Below are positions 16,731-25,183 of a stretch of DNA of 47,420 bases, piece by piece; position 1 is the stretch's first letter, and each line of letters opens with the position of its first letter. The DNA comes from DAOTWA01 sp034435955 (GTDB taxonomy: Bacteria; Chloroflexota; Anaerolineae; Anaerolineales; Anaerolineaceae). The notes under the pieces were generated by a model. It was not told the DNA's origin. It made no database searches and saw only the letters and a program-made list of their open reading frames with translations. The DNA is taken from the NCBI GenBank assembly GCA_034435955.1, contig DAOTWA010000065.1, positions 1 through 47,420 on the forward strand, written 5' to 3'. Both the position numbers and the translations under genes were made by a program.

Positions 16731-16762
16731 TGGGCCTCCCATGGTGGGCCGCGGCGGCGCAT

Positions 16763-17881
16763 TTACACAGCGAGTTGATAGGTTCGGTGGCGCTTGTGCC
16801 AGCGCACGCCCATGTTCTCCATATCCGATCGGCTCTTGAAATTTTGCTCATCCACCTGAACGATCTCGGCGAAGTCGAAGCGGGAGTGCAGCAGGGTCTC
16901 CTCGACTTCGTTATACAACAAGATGTTGCCGCCAAGGCCCTGATAGGCGGGTAACAGGCCTAATCCATTCAAGTCGACCCAGCGGGCGCGTCTGAACTCG
17001 GCCAGTATGTACAGCCATCCGAGCGGGAAAAGGCGGCCGCCGCACCTGCGGATAGCGGCAGAAATATTGGCGTAGCCGATCATGAAGCCGGCCACCTCGT
17101 CGCCCTTCATGATCAGCTTGACCAAACGCGGATCGGCCACGCGGATCATGTTTGCGGCCATCAGGGAGAACTCCTCTTCGGTGGATGGGTAGTAGCCCGG
17201 GTTATTCTGAAAAGCCTGGCGGTGAATTTCTTCGATTCGCGGCGCCCAGGCGCGCATTTCCGCTTTGGAGGCGAAAGTCTTGATCCAGAAGCCGCCGCGT
17301 TTCTTAACCTTCTCGACCATTTCGTGTAGCCGTTCAGGCAGGCGGTTCTCGCGGGTGAGATAGCCGGACAGGTGGTCGGTGAGCTTCTCGAAACCCTGGT
17401 CGGTCACCAGGCCCTCATAGTAAGGCGGATTATAGGGGATACCCAGGGCGGGTGGGTATTCGAAGCCTTCAACCAGCAGGCCGATCCCGCTCGAGCGCAG
17501 GAAGCCTTTGGGGCCGATCATCACCTCCAGGCCGTGGGCGCGGGCCCAATCCAGGGCGGCGGCAAAGAGGCCGGCGGACACCTGGCGATCGTCAATGGCC
17601 TCGAAATAATAGAAAAAACCGGTTTGTTGGTGGTGCACCTGGCTGTAGTTGCGCGGATGGAGGACAGCGATCCGCCCCAAAACCTGACCTTCGCTCTCGG
17701 CGACGAAAAAGTCCGCTTCGGAATGGCGGTAGAAAGGGTGCCTCCGGCGGTCGAAAACCAGACGCATCTCGCCTTCCAGAGGAGGCACCCATTGGGGCGT
17801 TTCCCGGTAAATGCGGAAAGGAAGGCTCCAGAACTGGTCAAAATCCCTTTTATCACTGGGGTCGAGGCGACGGACGCGCAT
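16763..17881 (-). CDS. GNAT-like N-acyltransferase, tandem-domain type
   Basis: 372 residues. The N-terminal half (VRRLDPSDKRDFDQFWSLPFRIYRETPQWVPPL) and the C-terminal half (LIMKGDEVAGFMIGYANI, then GLGLLPAYQGLGGNILLYNEVEETL) resemble the double-GNAT family of uncharacterised acyltransferases. The LPAYQGLGG stretch looks like an acyl-CoA-binding loop. The substrate is unknown. It begins 11 bases after the pyruvate kinase stop, so co-transcription is likely. Confidence 0.75.
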   Translation of the reverse strand: MRVRRLDPSDKRDFDQFWSLPFRIYRETPQWVPPLEGEMRLVFDRRRHPFYRHSEADFFVAESEGQVLGRIAVLHPRNYSQVHHQQTGFFYYFEAIDDRQVSAGLFAAALDWARAHGLEVMIGPKGFLRSSGIGLLVEGFEYPPALGIPYNPPYYEGLVTDQGFEKLTDHLSGYLTRENRLPERLHEMVEKVKKRGGFWIKTFASKAEMRAWAPRIEEIHRQAFQNNPGYYPSTEEEFSLMAANMIRVADPRLVKLIMKGDEVAGFMIGYANISAAIRRCGGRLFPLGWLYILAEFRRARWVDLNGLGLLPAYQGLGGNILLYNEVEETLLHSRFDFAEIVQVDEQNFKSRSDMENMGVRWHKRHRTYQLAV

Positions 17882-17892
17882 CGTTTATTCCC

Positions 17893-19374
17893 CTAGCGAG
17901 AGGAAGGCTTTTTGCGGTGCCCACGGATGGCGCGAGCGGTAAGCGTGTGCAGCAGGGCGAAATTCGCCGGCCGGGCTTTGCCGACCGGGAAGCCGGAAAT
18001 CACCACCACCTGCTGCCCAGGCTGGATGTTGGTGAACGACATGATGGCCTCCTCCACGAAATGGATCATCCCCTCCATGGTGGAAGAGAAGGGCACCAGA
18101 TAGGGCAACGCCCCCCACACCAGGCCCAGACGGCGGTAAGTGGGCACTTCGGGTGTGAAAGCCAGGATGGGCACCCGTGGGCGGGCCTTGGCCATTAACA
18201 GAGCGGTGCGGCCAGTCTGGGTGAAGACGGCGATGGCGGCCACATTGCGATCGTGGGCCAGCTCTCGGGCGGCGGTCGCCAGCATTACGGCGTCGTCCTG
18301 GCTCTCCTTGCCGGAAAGGACCAGGCAGTGCCCCCATATATCCATGTTGGCTTCCGCCTCTTCGATGATCGCAGCCATAGTCTGGACGCTCTCGACCGGA
18401 TACTCGCCGGCCGCAGTCTCGCCGGAGAGCATCAGCGCGTCCGTGCCATCGAAGACAGCGTTAGCCACGTCGGAAGCCTCTGCCCGCGTAGGACGCGGGT
18501 TATGGATCATCGAATCCAACATCTGGGTGGCGGTGATGACCATGCGGGCGCGGCGGTTGGCCGCGTCGATAATGCGTTTTTGCGCGATGGGTACGAAAGA
18601 GGGGGACATTTCCACTCCCAGATCGCCGCGCGCCACCATGACGCCATCCGAGACATTAAGGATGTCTTCGAGGTTGTCGATCGCTTCCGGACGCTCGAGC
18701 TTGGCGATGATGGGTATACTGGCCATGCCGGGGGCAACCTCGCGGATCGTCTCGCGCACCTGTTCCACATCCTGAGGCGTGCGGACGAAAGAGATGGCCA
18801 CGGCGTCCACGCCCTGCTCCAGACCGAAAGCCAGATCCTCGCGGTCTTTATCGGTGAAGCCGGGGATGTCCAGGTGGGCGCCGGGCAGATTAACGCCTTT
18901 GTGAGACAGCAGGCGGCCTCCCAGCACCACGCGCGTCTCCACGGCGCTTTCCTCGACGCGAGTGACTTCGAGCTCCATGTGGCCGTCGTCCACCAGGATG
19001 CGGTTGCCGGGGTGGACGCTCCTGGGCAGCAGGGGAAAATCCATCGGCACGCAAACCGCCCCCTGGGGCGCCTTGGGGGCCTGGCTGGTTTCGGTGGTCA
19101 AAAACACCGTCTGGCCGGCCTTGATCGCGACGCCCTCCTCGGGTAAGTCTCCCAGACGGATCTTCGGCCCTTGCAGATCTTGGAGGATGGTAATCGGCTT
19201 TCCCATTTCCTCGCTGAGACGTCGCAGGTTCTGGATCACTGCTCCGTGCTCTGCGTGACTCCCATGGGAGAAATTCAGCCGGGCGACATCCATGCCGGCT
19301 TCGACCAGCTTGCGCATCACTGCCGGGTCCTGGCTACTGGGACCGATGGTCACGACGATTTTGGCTTTTCTCAT
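17893..19374 (-). CDS. pyk: Pyruvate kinase
   Basis: 493 residues. It converts phosphoenolpyruvate and ADP to pyruvate and ATP, the last step of glycolysis. Signatures are RLNFSHGSHAEH, QDLQGPKIRLG, KGVNLPG, the active-site VMVARGDLGVEM and TRAEASDVANAVFDGTDALMLSGETAAGEYP. The catalytic Lys lies in IIAKLERPEAI, where many homologues have KIE. The C-terminal allosteric domain is complete (IAVFTQTGRTALLMAKARP). The ATG lies 3 bases after the rocD stop. Confidence 0.96.
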   Translation of the reverse strand: MRKAKIVVTIGPSSQDPAVMRKLVEAGMDVARLNFSHGSHAEHGAVIQNLRRLSEEMGKPITILQDLQGPKIRLGDLPEEGVAIKAGQTVFLTTETSQAPKAPQGAVCVPMDFPLLPRSVHPGNRILVDDGHMELEVTRVEESAVETRVVLGGRLLSHKGVNLPGAHLDIPGFTDKDREDLAFGLEQGVDAVAISFVRTPQDVEQVRETIREVAPGMASIPIIAKLERPEAIDNLEDILNVSDGVMVARGDLGVEMSPSFVPIAQKRIIDAANRRARMVITATQMLDSMIHNPRPTRAEASDVANAVFDGTDALMLSGETAAGEYPVESVQTMAAIIEEAEANMDIWGHCLVLSGKESQDDAVMLATAARELAHDRNVAAIAVFTQTGRTALLMAKARPRVPILAFTPEVPTYRRLGLVWGALPYLVPFSSTMEGMIHFVEEAIMSFTNIQPGQQVVVISGFPVGKARPANFALLHTLTARAIRGHRKKPSSR

Positions 19375-19377
19375 GGG

Positions 19378-20580
19378 TTAATTCATCGTCAAAACTTTCC
19401 GGATGGAGGGCAAAGCCCAGTCGATCGTCTCACGGTCGATAATCAGCGGAGGAGCGAAGCGGATGACCCGTTCGTGGGTTTCCTTGGCCAGGATGCCCTC
19501 AGCCTGCAGGGCTTCGCAGAAGCGCCGCGCGCCATTGGCCGATGGCTTGAGCTCCACACCGATGAGCAAGCCTCTGCCACGTACCTCTTTGATGTGTCGG
19601 CTGGGTATCTCGGCAAGTTGCTCCATAAAATACTCGCCCATCTTGGCGGCGTTTTCGATGAGATGATCTTCCACCAGCACGCGCAGAGCGGCGCGACCGA
19701 TGGCTGCAGCCAGCGGGTTGCCGCCGAAGGTCGAGCCGTGCTCACCCGGGGTGAATAGGCCCAGGATGGACCGGTCGGCCAGCACGGCTGAGACCGGGTA
19801 GAAACCGCCAGAAAGCGCCTTGCCGACCACCATCATGTCGGGACGCACGCCCTCGTAATCGCAGGCAAAGAGCTTACCGGTGCGGCCCAAACCGGTCTGA
19901 ATTTCGTCGGCAATCAGCAGCACGTTGTGCTGCCTGCACATATCGCGCACCTGGCTCAGATAGCCCCGAGGCGGCACGATCACGCCCCCCTCGCCCTGGA
20001 TTGGCTCAATCATCACCGCCGCCGTATTGGGGGTAATGGCACGTTCGATGGCCTGGGCGTCGCCGTAGGGGACGGTGACAAAGCCGGGCGTGAAGGGGCC
20101 GAAATCTTCGCGGTAGAGCGGCTCGGTGGAGAATGAAATGGCGGTGACGGTACGCCCGTGGAAATTGCCTGCGGCGGTGATGATCTCGGCCTGATAACGT
20201 GGCACGCCCTTGACGCGGTATGCCCACTTACGCGCCAGCTTGATGGCCGTCTCGACCGCTTCGACGCCGCTGTTCATTGGCAGGGACATCTCATAGCCGG
20301 TCAGCTCAGAGAGTTCTTTGTAAAAAAGGGGAAGCTGATCGTTGCGGAAGGCTCTTGAGGTGAGTGTCAGCCGTTGGGCCTGTTCGATCATGGCTTTCAA
20401 TATTTTGGGGTGGACATGTCCCTGGTTGAGGGCCGAATAAGCGCTCAGACAATCCAGATACCTCCTGCCTTCCACGTCATAGACCCACACCCCTTCGCCT
20501 CGGGTGATGACGACGTCCAACGGGAGATAGTTGTGCGCGCCGTAGCGCTCTTCCAAATCGATGTATTCTCGCGAATTCAT
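19378..20580 (-). CDS. rocD: Ornithine aminotransferase (ornithine-oxo-acid transaminase)
   Basis: 400 residues, PLP-dependent class III aminotransferase. It moves the delta-amino group of ornithine to 2-oxoglutarate, giving glutamate semialdehyde. Family stretches are NYLPLDVVITRGEGVWVYD, DCLSAYSALNQGHVHPKI and SGVEAVETAIKLARKWAY. LIADEIQTGLGRTGK and VVGKALSGGFYPVSAV hold the PLP Asp and Lys. The start at 20580 has GGAG upstream and sits 1 base after the argF stop; an upstream extension would run into argF. Acetylornithine aminotransferase is the alternative, but the N-terminal stretches favour RocD. Confidence 0.9.
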   Translation of the reverse strand: MNSREYIDLEERYGAHNYLPLDVVITRGEGVWVYDVEGRRYLDCLSAYSALNQGHVHPKILKAMIEQAQRLTLTSRAFRNDQLPLFYKELSELTGYEMSLPMNSGVEAVETAIKLARKWAYRVKGVPRYQAEIITAAGNFHGRTVTAISFSTEPLYREDFGPFTPGFVTVPYGDAQAIERAITPNTAAVMIEPIQGEGGVIVPPRGYLSQVRDMCRQHNVLLIADEIQTGLGRTGKLFACDYEGVRPDMMVVGKALSGGFYPVSAVLADRSILGLFTPGEHGSTFGGNPLAAAIGRAALRVLVEDHLIENAAKMGEYFMEQLAEIPSRHIKEVRGRGLLIGVELKPSANGARRFCEALQAEGILAKETHERVIRFAPPLIIDRETIDWALPSIRKVLTMN

Positions 20581-20581
20581 A

Positions 20582-21508
20582 TTACGCCACTCCAAATAAA
20601 CGCGCCAGTATGGCCTTTTGGGCATGTAAACGGTTATGCGCCTGTGGGAAAATCAGTGAATGGGGGCCATCAGCGACCTCGTCGGTGATCTCCTGGCCTC
20701 GGTGGGCGGGCAGGCAGTGCAGCACAACCACGTCGGGCCGGGCCGCAGAGACCAATTGAGCGTTAACCTGGTAAGGTGGAAAGACCGCTTCGCGCTGTTT
20801 AGCCTCGGCTTCCTGACCCATACTGGTCCAGGTGTCGGTATAGATCACATGAGCATCTCGAACCGCCTCGAGTGGATCGCGCAGGAAGCGTAGCTGGCTG
20901 CCGCTCTGCGCAGCCATTCCGCGCGCCAGTTCGACTGCGCCAGGGTTAATGTCGTAACCCGGCGGCCCTGCATGGGTGAAATTGGCCCCCAGCTTAGCGC
21001 ACAGGTGCATCATTGAGACGGCCACATTGTTGCCGTCGCCGATGAAGGCCACATTCAAACCCTGGATGCGCCCGAAGTGTTCCAGGATGGTCAATCCGTC
21101 GGCCATAGCCTGGCAGGGATGGTTGTAATCGCTCAGGCCATTGATCACTGGCACGCTGGACCAGCGCGCCAGGTCGAGGATGTGCTGGTGATCAAAGACG
21201 CGGGCCATGATGGCGTCCACGTACCCGGATAGCACGCGGGCCACGTCGGCGGTCGATTCGCGCTTGCCCAGGCCGATTTCCTCGGGGGAGAGGTAGAGCG
21301 CATCGCCGCCCAGGTGACGCATGGCCATATCGAAGGACACGCGCGTGCGCAGGCTGGGCTTCTGGAAGATCATCGCCAGCACTTTGTCCTTAAGGATGGG
21401 CGCATTTCCGCCTGCCTCGCGCTCCTTTTTCAGGCGGATGGCCAGGTCGAGCATGGATTGGATTTCTTCCGGGGAATAATCAGCGATGGCGATAAAATCT
21501 TTCTTCAT
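20582..21508 (-). CDS. argF: Ornithine carbamoyltransferase
   Basis: 308 residues. It makes citrulline from ornithine and carbamoyl phosphate. The carbamoyl-phosphate site SLRTRVSFDMAMRHLGG, the HPCQAMADGLT loop and the HCLPAHRGQEITDEV ornithine-site loop are all present. CAGGAG precedes the ATG. It heads the minus-strand run argF-rocD-pyk. argF beside rocD puts ornithine use in two directions under one transcript: toward arginine, and toward glutamate/proline. Confidence 0.95.
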   Translation of the reverse strand: MKKDFIAIADYSPEEIQSMLDLAIRLKKEREAGGNAPILKDKVLAMIFQKPSLRTRVSFDMAMRHLGGDALYLSPEEIGLGKRESTADVARVLSGYVDAIMARVFDHQHILDLARWSSVPVINGLSDYNHPCQAMADGLTILEHFGRIQGLNVAFIGDGNNVAVSMMHLCAKLGANFTHAGPPGYDINPGAVELARGMAAQSGSQLRFLRDPLEAVRDAHVIYTDTWTSMGQEAEAKQREAVFPPYQVNAQLVSAARPDVVVLHCLPAHRGQEITDEVADGPHSLIFPQAHNRLHAQKAILARLFGVA

Positions 21509-21754
21509 GGTCGCTCCTGAATTGTGAAATCAACAGCCCACCTGAGTTAGTATATCACAGCGGATAATAGAGGCTATTGGAGGAAGGGATGAGGTTTTGG
21601 CGCGGAAAGTCACCAGCCGCCCTGATTCACGAGATTGACGAGGCCGTTCAGTGAAACGGCGTCAGGCGCAGGCGCCGTTGGGAAAGGAAGGCACTGCTTG
21701 AAGGTCTAATCTTATTATGGAAACTGGCGTGCTTAATGTTTTATCAGGGTTGAC
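21509..21754. other. Intergenic region upstream of argF with alternative hairpins
   Basis: No gene is seen. In minus-strand RNA, AACGGCG (21679-21673) can pair with CGCCGTT (21661-21655), and the latter can instead pair with AACGGC (21648-21643). The two stems are mutually exclusive, as in attenuators. A TATACT-like box nearer argF could start transcription downstream of them, in which case the structure would belong to the end of the DUF1232 transcript. Neither reading can be settled here. Confidence 0.35.
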
Positions 21755-22150
21755 TCAATTATGCCAACCTGTTGCGGCGCGCACGATGAATCCGATGACG
21801 GCAATGATGATGATCAGCCAGACAGCGATTACCACTATGGCGCCGGTGCGGCTGACAGGCCTTCCTTGCTGAAAAAACTCTTCGGATTGGCGCCGGGCTT
21901 CCGCCATGACTTCGGGCGGTATCATTTTTATGGCCAGGGCGATGCCGAGGGGCGTTACAACCAGATCATCCAGGTAGCCAAGAACAGGGATGAAATCGGG
22001 AATCAAATCGATCGGGCTGAAAGTATAGGCGGCCACCAGGCCCAGGAAGGCTTTGGCATACCAGGGGACGCGCGGGTCACGGGAGGCCAGGTAGAGGGCA
22101 TAGGCTTCCCGTTCAAGGGCATGCGCGCGGCGCATCAGTCTGTCAATCAA
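21755..22150 (-). CDS. DUF1232 small membrane protein
   Basis: 131 residues from a TTG at 22150, which has AAGGAAAGG 4 bases upstream. The DUF1232 core is YAKAFLGLVAAYTFSPIDLIPDFIPVLGYLDD, followed by a second hydrophobic stretch and a C-terminal TM segment (GAIVVIAVWLIIIIAVIGFIV). Function is unknown; the SPIDLIPD motif defines the family. An ATG at 22276 in the same frame must be wrong because it lies inside tRNA-Gly on the same strand. Confidence 0.8.
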   Translation of the reverse strand: MIDRLMRRAHALEREAYALYLASRDPRVPWYAKAFLGLVAAYTFSPIDLIPDFIPVLGYLDDLVVTPLGIALAIKMIPPEVMAEARRQSEEFFQQGRPVSRTGAIVVIAVWLIIIIAVIGFIVRAATGWHN

Positions 22151-22243
22151 TGCGCCTTTCCTTAAAAGCTGTGAGAATATCTTTCGAGCCAGATGGCATA
22201 AAAAGATCGGCAAAGAACCGGCCGTGGTTTTATAAATAGAAAG

Positions 22244-22315
22244 AGCGGGCGATGGGATTCGAACCCACGATATCATGCTTGGGAAGCATGCGTTCTACCA
22301 CTGAACTACGCCCGC
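22244..22315 (-). tRNA. tRNA-Gly (anticodon CCC)
   Basis: A full cloverleaf of 72 bases: acceptor GCGGGCG/CGCCCGC with discriminator T, D-arm GTTC/GAAC, anticodon stem CATGC/GCATG with loop TTCCCAA (anticodon CCC), and T-arm GTGGG-TTCGAAT-CCCAT. The 3' CCA is not encoded. A good promoter stands 14 bases upstream. Confidence 0.95.
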
Positions 22316-22329
22316 GACCCGACGCACTG

Positions 22330-22358
22330 ATTATACTGAAACAGACGGTATGGCGCAA
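22330..22358 (-). promoter_or_regulatory. Promoter of tRNA-Gly
   Basis: On the minus strand, TTGCGC (22358-22353), 17-base spacer, TATAAT (22335-22330), ending 14 bases before the tRNA 5' end. Confidence 0.75.
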
Positions 22359-22665
22359 GATTGAATGATCCTGTTTCGATTTCAAAATAGGCGATATTGT
22401 GCCAGGACTTGTCAGGAAAAAACCGTTTGGAAGCGACCACTTACCTATTTATAAAGTCAGGGCGGATGAACTATTACAAGCCGCACATGTTTCCAGGCTT
22501 ACAGTCTGACGTTGGCAGTTTCCCTGGAGAAGAGCATCCTTCCAATTACTCAGGGATTCGGTCAAAAAGAACGCCCGTTTTGAGCTAGAAAATATGCGTT
22601 CCCGGGGAAAATGTCTTATAGAAACGAAGAACCTATGTAGATTGTATGCCCTGGCCGGCCAGCTT
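22359..22665. other. Intergenic region without recognisable gene
   Basis: It lies between the prenyl synthase end and the tRNA promoter. A 63-codon frame on the plus strand has no ribosome site and no recognisable protein features. No clear terminator or repeat is seen. Confidence 0.4.
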
Positions 22666-23694
22666 CTACGTCTGGCGGGAAAGCAGGCGGCTGGCGAGAT
22701 CGCGCAGGGCATCGGCGGCGGGGGAGGGAGAAGGCAGGGAGTCGAGCGCCTGCAGGGATGAGCGGGTCAGGCGCCGGGCAGCTTCTTGCGCGTAGTCATA
22801 AGCACCCTCGGCTTTCAACAGCTGGGCCAGCGCGGAAACATCTTCAGATCGCACCCTCCCGGACTGCCAGCGGCGGGCGAACTCGCCAGCTCGGTTGAGG
22901 GCGTAAACCACCGGCAAGGATTTTTTCCCCGCCACCAGGTCGCTCTGGCTGGATTTGCCCATCAGGGCGGCGTCGCCCCAGATACCCAGCAGGTCATCCT
23001 GCACCTGGAAGGCCAAGCCGAGGTTGTGGCCGAAGGTGCGGAAAGCTCCCCGTAGGTCAGCATCGCAGCCTGCCAGCAGGGCGCCGATCTCGGCGCAGGC
23101 GGCCAGCAGGGCGGCGGTCTTGCCGGCGATCATGTCCCAGTATTCCTCCAGGGTTACCGCCTCACGTTGCTCGAAAGCCAGGTCGAGATGCTGGCCGCGC
23201 GTCAGGTGTACGCAGGCGCGCAACAGCGTCTGCTCAGCCGCCAGGATCCGCTCTGGGGAGGTGGATGGCAGCAGATCGAACATGGAAAAGTGCGCCAGGG
23301 TGAACATCAGGTCGCCGGTGTTGATGGCCTGGGGCACGCCCCAGCGCACCCACAGCGTTGGCCGTCCGCGCCGGAGGCGGCTGTGATCCTGGATGTCATC
23401 GTGAATGAGGGAAAAGTTGTGCACCAGCTCGACGGCCGCAGCGGCTGGCAGGCATGCACGCCAGTCGCCGCCCACCGCAGCCGCGCTCAGCAGCAGCAGC
23501 AGCGGACGGATGCGCTTGCCCTGAGCATCCTTACCGGCGCCCTCGCCCTCCCAGCCCAGGTGGTAGGCCAGCATGTGAAGCAATTCACCTTCCGCCTCTG
23601 GCAGGTGTGCGGCGATGGCGGCGTGCAGCCCCTCCTCGATTGCGGGCAGCAAGACCGCGGTGTATTGTGCAAGAGCAGAGGCTTCTTCCGGCAT
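22666..23694 (-). CDS. Polyprenyl synthetase (geranylgeranyl-diphosphate-type)
   Basis: 342 residues, trans-isoprenyl diphosphate synthase. The first Asp-rich motif is LIHDDIQDHSRLRRGRPT, and the second is QVQDDLLGIWGD; KRIRPLLLLLSA is the usual N-terminal Arg region. The residue five before the first DD is Phe and the one four before is Ser, a pattern associated with C20 rather than C15 products, so geranylgeranyl diphosphate is the likely product. The start at 23694 is 5 bases after the fni stop; an earlier in-frame start would lie within fni. It is co-transcribed with fni. Confidence 0.9.
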   Translation of the reverse strand: MPEEASALAQYTAVLLPAIEEGLHAAIAAHLPEAEGELLHMLAYHLGWEGEGAGKDAQGKRIRPLLLLLSAAAVGGDWRACLPAAAAVELVHNFSLIHDDIQDHSRLRRGRPTLWVRWGVPQAINTGDLMFTLAHFSMFDLLPSTSPERILAAEQTLLRACVHLTRGQHLDLAFEQREAVTLEEYWDMIAGKTAALLAACAEIGALLAGCDADLRGAFRTFGHNLGLAFQVQDDLLGIWGDAALMGKSSQSDLVAGKKSLPVVYALNRAGEFARRWQSGRVRSEDVSALAQLLKAEGAYDYAQEAARRLTRSSLQALDSLPSPSPAADALRDLASRLLSRQT

Positions 23695-23699
23695 GGGGA

Positions 23700-24728
23700 T
23701 CAGATCTCGACCAAAGGTATTTGATGCAGCGCATCCAGGCTGGCTGCGCCGGCGGCAAACATGCACACCTGCACCTCACGGCGGATCTCCTCGATAGTTT
23801 TCAGCGTCTCCTCGAGGGATTGCGCGGCGGCTTTGAGGAATGGGCCGGCCATGCCGCCCAGTGAAGCGCCCAACGCGATGCACTTGGCCACGTCGATGCC
23901 GTCGCGCAGGCCGCCCGAGGCGAAGATGGTCATGCCGGGCGCCGCCTCGCGTACCTGGCGGATTGATTCGGCAGTGGGGATGCCCCAAGCCCGGAAAGCG
24001 CCAGCCACCCGGGCGAGATGGGGATCGGGGATGCGGAACATCTCTACCTGCGACCAAGAGGTGCCGCCTGCACCGGCCACGTCGATGGCGCTCACCCCCG
24101 CGGATGCCAGCCAACGGGCAGCTTGGGCGGAGATACCCCAGCCAACCTCCTTGACGATAACCGGCACGGGCAGCGCCCGGCATACCGCTTCGATCTTCTT
24201 GAGGAGGCCGGCAAAGCGGGTGTCGCCCTCGGGCTGGAGGGCCTCCTGGAGGGGGTTGAGATGCAGGATCAGGCCGTCGGCCTCGATCATCTCCACTGCC
24301 TGGCGGCAATGAGCGACGGTATAGGCGTAATTGAGCTGCACCGCGCCCAGATTGGCGAACAGCAGGACGTCGGGGGCGAATCGGCGCACCTGGAAGGTGT
24401 GGGCCACTTCAGGGTGCTCGATGGCTGCCCGCTGCGAGCCCAGCCCCATGGCGATGCCGGCCGCCTGGGCTGCTTCAGCCAGAATGCGGTTGATGCGCTC
24501 CGCTTGGTCCGTTCCGCCGGTCATCGAGGAGACCAGCAATGGGGCGCGCAGCTTGCGCCCGAACAGCTCCTGGCTGAGGTCTACGTCCTCGAGGTTGATT
24601 TCAGGAAGAGCTTGATGAACGAAGCGATAACGCTCGAGGCCGGTCGTCAATTGGGAGGCGACGTCCTCCTCCAGGTTGATGCGGATGTGATCCGCTTTGC
24701 GCGAGCTGGTAGATGGAACTTTAGCCAT
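23700..24728 (-). CDS. fni: Type 2 isopentenyl-diphosphate delta-isomerase
   Basis: 342 residues, FMN- and NADPH-dependent enzyme interconverting IPP and DMAPP. Family stretches are RKADHIRINLEEDV at the N-terminus, LLVSSMTGGT, GIAMGLGSQRAA, the central VIVKEVGWGIS, IDVAGAGGTSW and IFASGGLRDGIDVAKCIALGA (FMN phosphate site). It supplies DMAPP to the prenyl synthase encoded directly downstream. Confidence 0.94.
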   Translation of the reverse strand: MAKVPSTSSRKADHIRINLEEDVASQLTTGLERYRFVHQALPEINLEDVDLSQELFGRKLRAPLLVSSMTGGTDQAERINRILAEAAQAAGIAMGLGSQRAAIEHPEVAHTFQVRRFAPDVLLFANLGAVQLNYAYTVAHCRQAVEMIEADGLILHLNPLQEALQPEGDTRFAGLLKKIEAVCRALPVPVIVKEVGWGISAQAARWLASAGVSAIDVAGAGGTSWSQVEMFRIPDPHLARVAGAFRAWGIPTAESIRQVREAAPGMTIFASGGLRDGIDVAKCIALGASLGGMAGPFLKAAAQSLEETLKTIEEIRREVQVCMFAAGAASLDALHQIPLVEI

Positions 24729-24794
24729 AAATGGGTGTTTATCCAGTGTAAGAAAAATTGACCCCGCCGTTGATTTTTCGACCCTTCGCTGGAC

Positions 24795-24822
24795 TTGACA
24801 GCTTGATCAGGCTAGTTACAAT
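24795..24822 (+). promoter_or_regulatory. Promoter of the acyl carrier protein gene
   Basis: TTGACA (24795-24800), 16-base spacer, TACAAT (24817-24822). The boxes and spacer are identical to those of the nuoB promoter. Confidence 0.8.
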
Positions 24823-24875
24823 TTGTGTGTACGTCCAGCGGGTAACACCAAATCGAAAACAGGAGGAGAGCTTGC

Positions 24876-25112
24876 ATGGCGAGCACTTTTGATGATGTGA
24901 AATCGGTCATCGTGGACGTGTTAAAAATTGATGACAGCGGTATTACCATGGACACACGTTTCATCGAAGACCTGAAAGCGGATTCGATGGATCAGTTCTT
25001 TCTGATCGATGGACTGTGCGAGAAGTTCGACATCGCCATATCGGACGAAGATGCACGCAACATCAAGACAGTCGGCGATGCGGTGAAATACATCGAAAGC
25101 CACAAGAAATAA
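24876..25112 (+). CDS. acpP: Acyl carrier protein
   Basis: 78 residues, acidic, with the phosphopantetheine site at Ser37 in DLKADSMDQFFLIDGL. The usual motif is DSL; here Met replaces Leu. The rest (VKSVIVDVLKID, SDEDARNIKTVGDAVKYIES) is typical of fatty-acid ACPs. AGGAGGAG precedes the ATG. No fatty-acid synthesis gene is adjacent. It is transcribed alone between its promoter and a hairpin, so it may be the general ACP or a specialised one. Confidence 0.92.
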   Translation: MASTFDDVKSVIVDVLKIDDSGITMDTRFIEDLKADSMDQFFLIDGLCEKFDIAISDEDARNIKTVGDAVKYIESHKK

Positions 25113-25139
25113 GCCATCTTTCCGCAATCGTCTCGCCTG

Positions 25140-25162
25140 GAGGCGCAGGCCGTCTGCGCCTC
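25140..25162. terminator. Hairpin between acpP and sucD
   Basis: GAGGCGCAG (25140-25148) pairs perfectly with CTGCGCCTC (25154-25162) around a 5-base loop. Only a short T-run follows on the plus strand. It separates two convergent genes, so it may serve both. Confidence 0.6.
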
Positions 25163-25183
25163 GTGCGTTTAAATCCCTCCCAT

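Noticed and set aside
18253..19146. A 297-codon open frame antisense to pyruvate kinase
   Set aside because: It mirrors pyk codon structure and has no protein signature of its own.
22151..22276. Upstream extension of the DUF1232 gene beginning MISWVRIPSP
   Set aside because: It translates tRNA-Gly on the same strand; the protein sequence is the usual tRNA-derived artefact, and a TTG with a ribosome site lies downstream.
22359..22665. A 63-codon frame on the plus strand in the gap
   Set aside because: No ribosome site, no domain, and no neighbouring gene context.
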